Part shown: positions 35,710 through 44,288 of the stretch, piece after piece
Layout: every line of letters starts with the position of its first letter
How positions within the stretch are numbered: position 1 is the stretch's first letter
NCBI RefSeq assembly: GCF_027924185.1
Contig: NZ_BRVO01000003.1
Span: 397,968-461,967, forward strand
Source of the DNA: Neptunitalea lumnitzerae
GTDB lineage: Bacteria; Bacteroidota; Bacteroidia; Flavobacteriales; Flavobacteriaceae
Direction of reading: 5' to 3'
DNA: 64,000 nt
Program-made: the position numbers and the translations under genes
The notes under the pieces: model-generated
The model's database searches: none
Told to the model about the DNA's origin: nothing
What the model saw: only the letters and a program-made list of their open reading frames with translations

Positions 35710-36369
35710 ATGGAAATTGACACGTACAGTATTATCATAAGAAAATCTATAAAGTATATAGAACTGGCCACTGCCATAGTGGCCTTGTTCCATTACTATA
35801 AATACAAAGGTACTTTTATCACCTATTTTGTGACTTTGCTATGTGTTACTGTGGTTATAGAATTTACTGGTTTGTACATGAAAGTTATGGGATACACCAG
35901 TAACTTTATTCTGTACAACATATATCATCTTATCAATTTTACTGTACTTCTGCTACTCTTTAAAAACTGTATTAAAAATACTAGTTATCAAAAAATCGTT
36001 ATTGGTTTATTGGTTATATTTCTCATTATTTACAGTATAAATATGTTAGTAGAAAATTACTTTAACCAACTAATTACCTTTCCATTTATATGTGGCAGTA
36101 CCTTTGTTATCATGGCAATTATACTGTATTACTTAGAGCTACTATCTACCAATAAGGTACTCTACGTAAAACGTAATTTAGTATTTTGGGTTAGCGTAGG
36201 ACTCTTGCTTTATTTTGCCGGTAAAATACCCATGCGAATAGTTAGAAATTATTGGTTTGAAATTGTTGATTACCAAATCATATTTTTTACCGAATCCTTA
36301 CTTAGTATAATTATGAATCTTTTCTTTTTAATTGCCTTTATATGGAGCGAGAAACGTTATCTATACTAA
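35710..36369 (+). CDS. Unknown seven-span membrane protein
   Basis: 219 residues, nearly all hydrophobic, with seven predicted spans. Examples are IELATAIVALFHYY, ITYFVTLLCVTVVIEF, FILYNIYHLINFTVLLLLF and LVFWVSVGLLLYFAG. Short, often charged loops and a basic C-terminal SEKRYLY tail fit a cytoplasmic C-terminus. No catalytic motif is visible. The stop codon lies 28 bp inside the next gene, a histidine kinase with only one membrane helix of its own. The protein may therefore be the sensor partner of that kinase, in the manner of 7TM sensor domains. Inference from topology and overlap. Confidence 0.7.
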   Translation: MEIDTYSIIIRKSIKYIELATAIVALFHYYKYKGTFITYFVTLLCVTVVIEFTGLYMKVMGYTSNFILYNIYHLINFTVLLLLFKNCIKNTSYQKIVIGLLVIFLIIYSINMLVENYFNQLITFPFICGSTFVIMAIILYYLELLSTNKVLYVKRNLVFWVSVGLLLYFAGKIPMRIVRNYWFEIVDYQIIFFTESLLSIIMNLFFLIAFIWSEKRYLY

Positions 36370-37085
36370 TATCTGTTATTACCATAGTTACCTTAGTGAT
36401 TACCATGGTATTACTTTTTCTTTTATTTCAGGGGAAAAAGAACAAACTTTTGTTAGAACAAAAAGAGAGCGAAAAAAACTTTGAACAAGAATTAGCCAAC
36501 GCCCAAATAGAAGTACACGAAGAAACATTAAGAAATATTAGCTGGGAGCTCCATGATAATATTGGACAACTAATAACCCTGGCTAAAATACAAATGCAAA
36601 ATAAAGGCCTATCAAATGAAGTAAAAAACACCCTAGACCAAGCACTTCAGGAGGTTAGAACATTATCTAAAGGGTTAAACTCTGAAGCAATCAAGCACCT
36701 AAATTTAATTGAGTCTATTAACCAAGAAATCAACAGGTTTAATAGATTGAATTACATAGCTGCTTCGTTAGAAGTTTCAGGTGATTATAAAGACATCCCT
36801 AAGAATGACAAACTAATTCTGTTTAGAATATTACAGGAATTCTTTTCTAATACTATTAAACACGCAGGAGCTTCAGAACTCATAGTAACCTTAGAATACA
36901 CCCCACAGACGATTATCATAAATGTTTCTGATAATGGATGTGGTTTTGACAGTTCTAAGCTAAAACCAAACGGAATAGGACTCCTAAATATGAAAAACCG
37001 AGCCAACTTACTAAAAGCTGACTTCAACTTAACATCTACCCCAAACAAAGGCACTCAATTACTCATTACTTATAGGTATTCTTAA
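36342..37085 (+). CDS. Membrane sensor histidine kinase, NarX/DegS type
   Basis: 247 residues. One transmembrane helix (about 8-30) is followed by a short linker, a HisKA_3 domain with phospho-acceptor His71 in ISWELHDNIGQLI, and a HATPase_c domain with N box NTIKHAGASE, G1 box DNGCGFD and G2 box GIGLLNMKNRA. It has no periplasmic sensor domain of its own. The reading frame starts inside the seven-span gene (28 bp overlap), implying coupled translation. It should phosphorylate the NarL-type regulator encoded 110 bp downstream. Confidence 0.93.
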   Translation: MERETLSILISVITIVTLVITMVLLFLLFQGKKNKLLLEQKESEKNFEQELANAQIEVHEETLRNISWELHDNIGQLITLAKIQMQNKGLSNEVKNTLDQALQEVRTLSKGLNSEAIKHLNLIESINQEINRFNRLNYIAASLEVSGDYKDIPKNDKLILFRILQEFFSNTIKHAGASELIVTLEYTPQTIIINVSDNGCGFDSSKLKPNGIGLLNMKNRANLLKADFNLTSTPNKGTQLLITYRYS

Positions 37086-37195
37086 TTGTTGAGATGGCTT
37101 TTATGAAGAACTTTTAGTAACTTAACATCACATGCAAATAGTTCACCCTCTTTTAACGCTTAATCCATTAGAAATTAATTGTAAATACAAAAAAA

Positions 37196-37846
37196 GTGAA
37201 AAAGAATACAGTTGTAATTGTAGAAGATCATTTACTACTATCACAAGCTATTGCAGAACTGGTAAATTCATTCTCTGAATTTGAAGTTTCCTACTTGTGT
37301 AAAAATGGAGATGATTTTTTGAAAACATTGAAAGGGAAAAAAGAACAGCCAGACATTGTGCTAATGGACATTAACATGCCTATTTTAAACGGAATAGAAA
37401 CCTGTAAAATTTTAAAAGATAAATATCCTAGTATTAGAGTGGTTGCACTGTCTGTAGAAAATGACGAACCGACCATTATAGAAATGCTAAAAGCCGGAGC
37501 CAAAGGCTATTTACTTAAAGATATTGAAAAGAATGATTTAGAAATGGCACTTACGCAACTTATACAATATGGTTACTACCATACCAAAGAAGTTTCAGAT
37601 ATATTAATTGGCTCTTTAACCAATGAATTGAAATGCCAACAAATAGAACTTAAAGAAAGAGAAAAAGAGTTTTTAAAACTTGCCTGCTCAGAACTTACGT
37701 ATAAAGAAATTGCTTCTAAAATGTTTTTAAGTCCTAAAACTATAGACGGATACAGAGATACCCTTTTCCAAAAATTACATGTGAAAAATAGAATTGGGTT
37801 AGTTTTGTATGCTATTAAAAACAACATTATCAATTTAGAATCGTAA
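37196..37846 (+). CDS. NarL/LuxR-family response regulator
   Basis: 216 residues, with a GTG start (MKKNTVVIVEDH). The receiver domain (1-120) has the acidic pocket VEDH near residue 10 and phospho-acceptor Asp58 (VLMDINMP), Ser86-Lys106 region VALSVEN / GYLLKD. The C-terminal LuxR-type helix-turn-helix is LTYKEIASKMFLSPKTIDGY. It is the cognate partner of the upstream kinase. Targets are unknown; the region ends the plus-strand operon, with the efflux operon converging from the other side 4 bp away. No terminator is visible between them. Confidence 0.93.
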   Translation: MKKNTVVIVEDHLLLSQAIAELVNSFSEFEVSYLCKNGDDFLKTLKGKKEQPDIVLMDINMPILNGIETCKILKDKYPSIRVVALSVENDEPTIIEMLKAGAKGYLLKDIEKNDLEMALTQLIQYGYYHTKEVSDILIGSLTNELKCQQIELKEREKEFLKLACSELTYKEIASKMFLSPKTIDGYRDTLFQKLHVKNRIGLVLYAIKNNIINLES

Positions 37847-37850
37847 CCCC

Positions 37851-38588
37851 TTAAATTGAATTATTGTTTATAAATGCTAAGAATTTAGGTTTATACTGCT
37901 CAGATACCGTAATACGTTGGTTGTTAATTATAATTTGGCTACGCTCAATAACATCTATATTTTTTAAAGATACTATAAACGATCTGTGTACTCTCATAAA
38001 ATCGGTTTCTGGAAGTTCTTCTTCCAATGATTTTAAACTCATTAAAGTTAACACAGGTTTAGAGGTGCCTTTAAGCCAAATTTTTATATAATCTTTTAGC
38101 CCTTCAAAATAAAGTACCTCCTCCAGCTTAATTCTAAGTTGTTTATATTCTGACTTAACAAATAAAAACTCTTTACCAGAAACTACATTGGGCTGTTTCT
38201 CTTTTTTATTTTTTCTCACCAAAGAAAACCATTCCTTTGCCTTATTGGCAGCACCCAAAAACTCGGCATAATCAAAAGGCTTTAGCAAATAGTCTAATGC
38301 ATCTACCTTAAACCCCTCTATAGCGTATTGATCAAACGCTGTTGTAAAAATTACGCGCGTATGTTTTGGTACCATTTTAGAAAAAGCTATTCCAGTTAAA
38401 TCGGGCATTTGAATATCTAAAAAAAGTAAATCTACTTTTTCTTCGCTCAAGTACTCCATAGCCTCTATGGCGCTACTACATTTTTTCTTCAATAATAAAA
38501 ATGGCGTTTTCTCAACGTAACTTTCTACCAGATTAAGTGCCATTGGCTCATCATCTACAACTACACAACTTATTTGAAACTTTTCCAT
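37851..38588 (-). CDS. LytTR-family response regulator
   Basis: 245 residues. The receiver domain carries DDEP near residue 12 and phospho-acceptor Asp58 (LLFLDIQMPDLTG). The output domain is LytTR (about 140-245), recognised by FVKSEYKQLRIKLEEVLYFEGLKDYIKI and MRVHRSFIVSLKNID. LytTR proteins bind direct repeats upstream of their targets. It is the last gene of the efflux operon, 3 bp after the kinase gene, so it probably regulates this operon or related envelope genes. Orientation and spacing indicate co-transcription with the pump. Confidence 0.94.
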   Translation of the reverse strand: MEKFQISCVVVDDEPMALNLVESYVEKTPFLLLKKKCSSAIEAMEYLSEEKVDLLFLDIQMPDLTGIAFSKMVPKHTRVIFTTAFDQYAIEGFKVDALDYLLKPFDYAEFLGAANKAKEWFSLVRKNKKEKQPNVVSGKEFLFVKSEYKQLRIKLEEVLYFEGLKDYIKIWLKGTSKPVLTLMSLKSLEEELPETDFMRVHRSFIVSLKNIDVIERSQIIINNQRITVSEQYKPKFLAFINNNSI

Positions 38589-38591
38589 AGA

Positions 38592-39635
38592 CTATGCTAA
38601 ATTTATGCTCAATGTAGAGATATAAATGGTATCTACCACTTCAAAATTAAACTCATGCTTTTTAGGATACAATAAATCTAACCGCTTTTTTAAATTTTCT
38701 AATCCTATCCCAGATCCACTTTTATCCTTTACATTCTTAGGATAATTAAAGTTTTTTGATGTAAAAGTCAAATTATCTTCCACCAATTTCATCTCAAACT
38801 CTATAAAACACTCCTGACTAGCAGAAACTCCATGCTTAAATGCGTTCTCCACTAAAGAAATAAAAAGCAATGGGGAAATTAAAATAGATTGTACATGATC
38901 CGGAAATTGATAGTTTACTTTAGTTTTATCTGTCAATCTCAATTTCATTAATTCAATATACTTTTCCATAAAGTCTATTTCTTTCTCTAAAGGAACCTTC
39001 TCCGTATTTGTTTCATACAACAAATACCTCATCAACTTACTTAGACTATGAATAGTAGATTTAGCCTGTTCCGGAGAAATATCTACCAACGAATAAATAT
39101 TGTTTAACGAATTAAAAAAGAAATGAGGTTGTAACTGATATTTCAAATGTTGTAACTCCGACTCTAATTTTATGTTTTCCGCTTCCTTTCGAGCAGCTTC
39201 GGTTTTAATCCATCGTTCTGTAATTTTTAATGCTAAGGCAAATAGGATAGGTATTAAAAATGAAAGTATCTGCACATAAATAAATAGAGAAACCGGCGGA
39301 CCATCATCACCTTTCGGTGCCTTTGGAAAAACATGTTGAAAAAACAGTTCGTTCAATGTTTCTCTAAACCAAACACACGAAGCAATTAATACTATGTTTA
39401 CAACAATAAATAGAACAATCTTTTTCTTATTAAAAACAAAGGCATTAATTAGGTAGAGGTAATTTACATAAAAGATAAGCGCATACATTGCAAGCGGAAC
39501 CCAAGAATGGGCCACCACTCTAATAACAGCCTGTTCTTGGCTACCTGATGAAAGAAGGTATGGAAAGCTAAAAAGTACAATCCATACCAACACATGAAAC
39601 AATAATGTTATATTTTTACTTTTATAGGTAAACAT
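38592..39635 (-). CDS. LytS-like membrane histidine kinase
   Basis: 347 residues. Four N-terminal transmembrane helices (about 9-29, 46-67, 70-89, 117-137) are followed by the His_kinase domain (PF06580) with phospho-acceptor His171 in LQPHFFFNSLNNIYS, and a HATPase region containing SLVENAFKHGVSA and SGSGIGLENLKKRL. It has no periplasmic sensor domain, so it may sense membrane-associated cues. It is encoded 1 bp after the ABC permease and 3 bp before its regulator, so the whole unit is one operon. Confidence 0.93.
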   Translation of the reverse strand: MFTYKSKNITLLFHVLVWIVLFSFPYLLSSGSQEQAVIRVVAHSWVPLAMYALIFYVNYLYLINAFVFNKKKIVLFIVVNIVLIASCVWFRETLNELFFQHVFPKAPKGDDGPPVSLFIYVQILSFLIPILFALALKITERWIKTEAARKEAENIKLESELQHLKYQLQPHFFFNSLNNIYSLVDISPEQAKSTIHSLSKLMRYLLYETNTEKVPLEKEIDFMEKYIELMKLRLTDKTKVNYQFPDHVQSILISPLLFISLVENAFKHGVSASQECFIEFEMKLVEDNLTFTSKNFNYPKNVKDKSGSGIGLENLKKRLDLLYPKKHEFNFEVVDTIYISTLSINLA

Positions 39636-39636
39636 A

Positions 39637-40854
39637 TTATTCGTATCTCAAAGCATTAATAGGGTCTAGTGCCGCCGCTTTTCTTGCTGGGTACCACCCA
39701 AAAAATATACCTGTTACGGCACATACCGCAAACGAAACTATAATAGAATAACTGGTAACACTTGTAGGCCAATTTAAGACATTTTCTATAAAAACGGTAG
39801 ATGCTAGCCCTAAAAGTACTCCTAACAAACCTCCTGTAATGCTTATCAAAATTGCCTCTATTAGAAACTGCAGTAAAATATCGCGTCCCATTCCCCCTAC
39901 TGCCATACGTAACCCTATCTCTCGGGTTCTTTCCTTTACAGAAACATACATAATATTCATTATTCCAATACCTCCTATAAGTAGTGATATACTTGCTATG
40001 GCTACTAATAAAACCGTAAGCATTTCGTTAGTAGAACTGAACATAGAAATTAATTCTTCCATAGAAAACACATTAAAATCATCACTATCATGAGCTGTAA
40101 TGTTGTGTTGTTTTCTTAAAATTTCACTTACCTGCTCTACTGCTGCATCTGCCTTTTCTTCACTCACCGCCGATGCCACAATAGACTGTAAATAATCAAT
40201 TGCTAAAATACGTTTCTGCACCGCCGTATAAGGAGCCAAAATAATATCGTCTTGGTCTTGCCCAAAAGTATTCTCACCCTTTTCGCCTAATACTCCAATA
40301 ATTTTAAATGGTGTATTATCAAATCGAATCATTTTTCCTACCGGGTCTTCATTAGGAAATAGATTCTCTACAATCGTTTGACCAATCACAGCTACCTTTG
40401 CAAACGAGTTTACCTCACTCTGTGTAAACATACTTCCGTTTACTATATCTAATTTTTTAATTTCTATGTATGATGGTGACACCCCATAAATAGAAGTTGG
40501 CCAGTTATTTGCCCCATAAATTACTTGCCCGCTACCTGATACTTGAGGCGAAACATTTGTTATAAGTGACGCCTCTGTTTTAAGCGCATTGTAATCCTCT
40601 AATTTTAAAGATTGCATTTCGCTGGCATCTAATCGTACTCCTCCTCGCATATCTGCTCCTGGTCTAATATTAATCATGTTAGACCCCATACTAGAAATTT
40701 GAGTTCTAATACTTTGTTTAGAACCTTCTCCTATAGCCAACATAGCTATTACAGAGGCTACCCCTATAATAATACCCAACATGGTAAGTAAGGTTCTTAC
40801 TTTGTTTAGCAAGATAGCCTTCCAAGCGGTTTTTAATAAATTTAATATTCTCAT
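39637..40854 (-). CDS. MacB-like ABC transporter permease
   Basis: 405 residues of the MacB/FtsX type: one helix near 20-40 (MLGIIIGVASVIAMLAIG), a large periplasmic MacB_PCD domain (about 50-270), then three helices (about 280-300, 330-355, 368-390) ending with PARKAAALDPINALRYE, the usual permease C-terminus. It transduces ATP hydrolysis in the cytoplasm into movement of the periplasmic domain to push a substrate through the MacA-TolC channel. The ATPase is a separate gene upstream (1 bp gap), unlike E. coli MacB, where the two are fused. Substrate unknown: antibiotic, peptide or lipid. Confidence 0.93.
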   Translation of the reverse strand: MRILNLLKTAWKAILLNKVRTLLTMLGIIIGVASVIAMLAIGEGSKQSIRTQISSMGSNMINIRPGADMRGGVRLDASEMQSLKLEDYNALKTEASLITNVSPQVSGSGQVIYGANNWPTSIYGVSPSYIEIKKLDIVNGSMFTQSEVNSFAKVAVIGQTIVENLFPNEDPVGKMIRFDNTPFKIIGVLGEKGENTFGQDQDDIILAPYTAVQKRILAIDYLQSIVASAVSEEKADAAVEQVSEILRKQHNITAHDSDDFNVFSMEELISMFSSTNEMLTVLLVAIASISLLIGGIGIMNIMYVSVKERTREIGLRMAVGGMGRDILLQFLIEAILISITGGLLGVLLGLASTVFIENVLNWPTSVTSYSIIVSFAVCAVTGIFFGWYPARKAAALDPINALRYE

Positions 40855-40855
40855 A

Positions 40856-41596
40856 TCAATCTTCTTTTGGAAGCGCTGCTAAGGCTGCTGCTGCATCCTG
40901 AACGTCATTGTTAAATTCATCTTTTATAATAGCGCCGTCTTTTAGTATAATGGTTCTACTACTAAACTCAGCTATATCTGGCTCATGTGTTACAAACACA
41001 ATAGTTTTTCCTTTATGGTTCAACTCTTGAAATAGCGCCATTATTTCATAAGAGGTGCGTGTATCCAGGTTTCCTGTAGCCTCATCTGCTAATATTACTA
41101 CGGGGTCATTTACCAACGATCTGGCTATAGCTACCCGTTGCTGTTGTCCTCCTGATAATTGTGCCGGAGTATGATCTAAACGCTGTCCCAACCCTACTAG
41201 GTTTAGTGCATCTACTGCTCTTTTGTGCCTTTCTTCTGTACTTACTTTATTGTTATAAATTAAAGGTAACTCTGCATTCTCAATAGAGGTTGTACGCGGT
41301 AACAAGTTATACGCCTGAAAAATGAATCCTATTTTTTCATTTCTAATTTTTGCCAGTTCATTTCTAGAAAGCTTCTTTACCAATACACCATCAATCTCAT
41401 AAGTACCACTACTAGGTTGGTCTAAGCAACCAAGTATATTTAACATTGTACTTTTACCAGATCCGCTAGACCCCATTATGGTTACAAACTCTCCTTCATG
41501 TATGGTAAATGAGATTCCTTTTAAGGCATGTACCGTCTCATCTCCCATGGTGAACTCTCTTTTCAGATCCTGAATCTTAATAATTTCTTTTTTCAT
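40856..41596 (-). CDS. MacB/LolD-type ABC transporter ATPase
   Basis: 246 residues, a complete nucleotide-binding subunit. Walker A is GSSGSGKST (42-50), the Q loop is in [10 protein letters not shown], the signature is [15 protein letters not shown] and Walker B is [13 protein letters not shown], followed by the H-loop [11 protein letters not shown]. It powers the adjacent MacB-like permease. An acidic C-terminal tail ([15 protein letters not shown]) extends beyond the usual end. Gaps to its neighbours are 12 bp and 1 bp, so it is translated within the efflux operon. Confidence 0.95.
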   Translation of the reverse strand: MKKEIIKIQDLKREFTMGDETVHALKGISFTIHEGEFVTIMGSSGSGKSTMLNILGCLDQPSSGTYEIDGVLVKKLSRNELAKIRNEKIGFIFQAYNLLPRTTSIENAELPLIYNNKVSTEERHKRAVDALNLVGLGQRLDHTPAQLSGGQQQRVAIARSLVNDPVVILADEATGNLDTRTSYEIMALFQELNHKGKTIVFVTHEPDIAEFSSRTIILKDGAIIKDEFNNDVQDAAAALAALPKED

Positions 41597-41608
41597 GATC
41601 TTTTAATT

Positions 41609-42835
41609 TTATTCGTTCTCCTTTTCTTTATCCTTATCTTTTCCTGGTGGTTTAGGCATAAATGGGCTCTCAGTACTTCCTGAAGTTGTTACCTCTTTTG
41701 ATGCTTCTAAGTTATACACCAACAAGTCTCCTTCGTTCAATCCGCTTTTCACTTGAATATTTACACCATCACTCTCGCCTAGCACTACTTTTTGCGGAAC
41801 AATTTTTTTATTTTCCAATTTCCAAACAACACTTTCTTTCCCAGAAACTTGCGGTGTTTGAACTGGTTGCGGATTCTCTATTCCTTCTTGTTGCTCATAA
41901 GCCGTAACTAAACTCATATCGGGCGTAAAGTTTGCTGCCTTCGCCTCTATCGTTAATTCATTATCTAGCTCAAGAGTATAAATGTATACGGTGGCGGTTA
42001 AACCTGGTTTTAGTTTTAGGTCAGGGTTCTCTGCCTCAATTACCACCGTATACGTAATCACATTCGAATCTTCAGTATAGGCAAGACGTACTTGCGTTAC
42101 CTCACCTTCAAACTCAACACCTTGATAGGCATCTACAGTAAAGGTTACTCGCTGGCCTTCTTTCACTTCTCCTATATCAGCTTCATCAACATCGGCCTCC
42201 ACCTGCATTTGCTTTAAGTCTTTTGCTATAGTGAACAATGTAGGTGTTTCGTAACTTGCTGCCACCGTCTGTCCTTCATCTACCTCTCTGGAAAGTACTA
42301 CACCATCAATGGGGGAATAAATTTCTGCATAACTCAAATTTGTTTGCGCCTCCTGAAGATCCGAATATCTTTGTTCTACCGTATTTTTTGCCGTTTTTAA
42401 ATTGTACAACGCCTCATCATAATCGGCTTTACTAATTACTTTATTGTTATATAAAGATTCCTGACGATCAAAAATAGTTTGTAAATAATCTCTATCATTT
42501 ACCGCACTATTGTAGCTTGCTTTTGCCTGAGATAAAGACGCTAGCAAATTGGTTTTATCTATTTCTGCCAACAAGTCGCCTTTCTTAACCACACTATTAT
42601 AATCTGCATACAATTTATCTACTTTACCAGATACCTGTGTACCCACCTCAACCTCTGTTAAGGGTTCTACAGTTCCGGTAGCGGTTACCATCTTCACCAC
42701 TTTACCTTTGGCCACCTTAAGGGTATCTGCTGTAATTACAGTAGCTTGTTTTCTTCCCCATATAAAGTAAGCCCCTGCTCCTGCTACAAGTAGCACTACA
42801 AGTACAATTGCTATATTTTTATTCTTTTTTTTCAT
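41609..42835 (-). CDS. MacA-like periplasmic adaptor
   Basis: 408 residues with an N-terminal membrane anchor (about 8-27) and the lipoyl-hairpin-barrel layout of membrane fusion proteins. The lipoyl half VEVGTQVSGKVDKLYADYNS is followed by a long alpha-helical hairpin (about 95-165) and the second lipoyl half IYSPIDGVVLSREVDEGQ. It bridges the MacB permease to the TolC-like outer membrane channel across the periplasm. The disordered Pro/Lys/Glu-rich C-terminus is unusual but common in this phylum. It lies 4 bp after the TolC gene in the operon. Confidence 0.94.
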   Translation of the reverse strand: MKKKNKNIAIVLVVLLVAGAGAYFIWGRKQATVITADTLKVAKGKVVKMVTATGTVEPLTEVEVGTQVSGKVDKLYADYNSVVKKGDLLAEIDKTNLLASLSQAKASYNSAVNDRDYLQTIFDRQESLYNNKVISKADYDEALYNLKTAKNTVEQRYSDLQEAQTNLSYAEIYSPIDGVVLSREVDEGQTVAASYETPTLFTIAKDLKQMQVEADVDEADIGEVKEGQRVTFTVDAYQGVEFEGEVTQVRLAYTEDSNVITYTVVIEAENPDLKLKPGLTATVYIYTLELDNELTIEAKAANFTPDMSLVTAYEQQEGIENPQPVQTPQVSGKESVVWKLENKKIVPQKVVLGESDGVNIQVKSGLNEGDLLVYNLEASKEVTTSGSTESPFMPKPPGKDKDKEKENE

Positions 42836-42839
42836 TTTC

Positions 42840-44174
42840 TTAAAGTTTTATTTCTTGTCCCTGATAAAAGTTTAGTAACTGCGTATACAGTATGTTTAGG
42901 TATTTTGCCTGTAAATAGTTTTGTTGTGCATTAGTATATGTATTTTGGCTTACCACTAAATCTGTAGTATTTAAAGCGCCCAAATCATACTTCTTTTGAG
43001 CCAATTTATAGGACTCCTCCGCAGCATCACTTGCGGTTTTAGCTGCCGATAATTGTTCTTGCGATGACAACGCATTTTGATAGGCTGTTTCTATTTTTTG
43101 ATAAATTTCTTTTTGAACTGTTTGTTGTTGTAATTGCGATTGCTCAATAGCTATTTTAGCTTTCTGAACAGCTGCTTTTGTTTGGTTTCCGTTGAATATA
43201 GGAATGGATAATGATAACCCTACACGCTGGTTAAAGTTTACATTTAACTGGTCTTGAAAAGTAAGATCTTGCGTAGAGGTATAACCAGACCCTACACTAC
43301 CTGATAATGATAATGTTGGTAAGTAATCTCCTTTAGCTATATCTAAATCTTTTTCTGAAACCTCCACCCCTAATTTTGCTGCTTGAAACTCTGGTAAATA
43401 CCCAAGAGCAGTTTCATACACAGATAACTTCTGAGGTAACAACTCTGGCTCATAGTTATCGGTTTCAGGGGTTACTACATCAAACTCTTCTAAAGGAGAT
43501 AATTCTAATAACTGCTTTAAGGTTAAAATGTAGGTTGCATAATTATTCTTGGCATCAATAACATTATACCTATTTGTAGCTTCTTGAGATAAAGCATCGG
43601 TATAGTCTTGCATAGCAATACTACCAGCATCTAACCTAGCCTTAGCTGTTGCTGCTTCTTTAGCAGATGCTTCTAAGTTTTTTTGCGCTATTAAAATTCC
43701 TTCTTTAGCATATAACGCTTGTAAATACGCTTCGGTAACACTCAGTACTACATTATTTTTAGCTTCTTCAACGTAGAAAGAATTTTGGTCTACCAATAAC
43801 TTATTTTGCTTAATGGTATTATTTAACTGACTCCCCTGAAATAACGTAACAGAAGTATTTAACCCTAAGCTTGTAGAGTGAATTTGAGAGTTTACATAAT
43901 CACTGGTAATAGGGTCAATAGACTGACCATTGGTAAAACTTTGAGAAGCACTACCTGATAAACTCGGTAGTCTGGAAGTTTTAGACTGACTATAGGTTAC
44001 ATCGGCAGATTCTTTGGTAAATAGCGCATCTTTTACTGTTATATTATTTTCTACAGCATACGCCAAACATGCTTCCAATGTCCATACCTTTTCAGCACCT
44101 TCCAATGTTTCTGTATCTTGAGCCCCTGCCCAACAGAATACAAATAGTAATAGTATGGAAAAATATGTTTTCAT
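42840..44174 (-). CDS. TolC-family outer membrane efflux protein
   Basis: 444 residues from the ATG beginning MKTYFSILLLF. A GTG eight codons upstream is in frame, but the ATG gives a clean signal peptide (ending AGAQD). Two TolC repeats follow, each a helical hairpin plus strands: VLSVTEAYLQALYAKEGIL in the first half and VGLSLSIPIFNGNQTKAAV in the second. It forms the outer-membrane channel of the MacA-MacB pump and is the first gene of the operon. A 10-bp inverted repeat lies directly upstream of the start codon. Confidence 0.93.
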   Translation of the reverse strand: MKTYFSILLLFVFCWAGAQDTETLEGAEKVWTLEACLAYAVENNITVKDALFTKESADVTYSQSKTSRLPSLSGSASQSFTNGQSIDPITSDYVNSQIHSTSLGLNTSVTLFQGSQLNNTIKQNKLLVDQNSFYVEEAKNNVVLSVTEAYLQALYAKEGILIAQKNLEASAKEAATAKARLDAGSIAMQDYTDALSQEATNRYNVIDAKNNYATYILTLKQLLELSPLEEFDVVTPETDNYEPELLPQKLSVYETALGYLPEFQAAKLGVEVSEKDLDIAKGDYLPTLSLSGSVGSGYTSTQDLTFQDQLNVNFNQRVGLSLSIPIFNGNQTKAAVQKAKIAIEQSQLQQQTVQKEIYQKIETAYQNALSSQEQLSAAKTASDAAEESYKLAQKKYDLGALNTTDLVVSQNTYTNAQQNYLQAKYLNILYTQLLNFYQGQEIKL

Positions 44175-44176
44175 TC

Positions 44177-44205
44177 TTGATATGTGTTTTAATTTCACAT
44201 ATCAA
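44177..44205 (-). promoter_or_regulatory. Inverted repeat at the TolC start
   Basis: On the minus strand TTGATATGTG, 9 nt, then CACATATCAA, ending 2 nt before the ATG. In DNA it could be an operator. In RNA it would form a hairpin covering the ribosome-binding region and could limit translation of the first gene of the operon. Confidence 0.55.
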
Positions 44206-44288
44206 AATTGCATCACATTATCCTATATATAAAAGACAATAGAAGTTTGAGGAATTTCTATCTACGAATACTACCTTCTGTTCGATGG

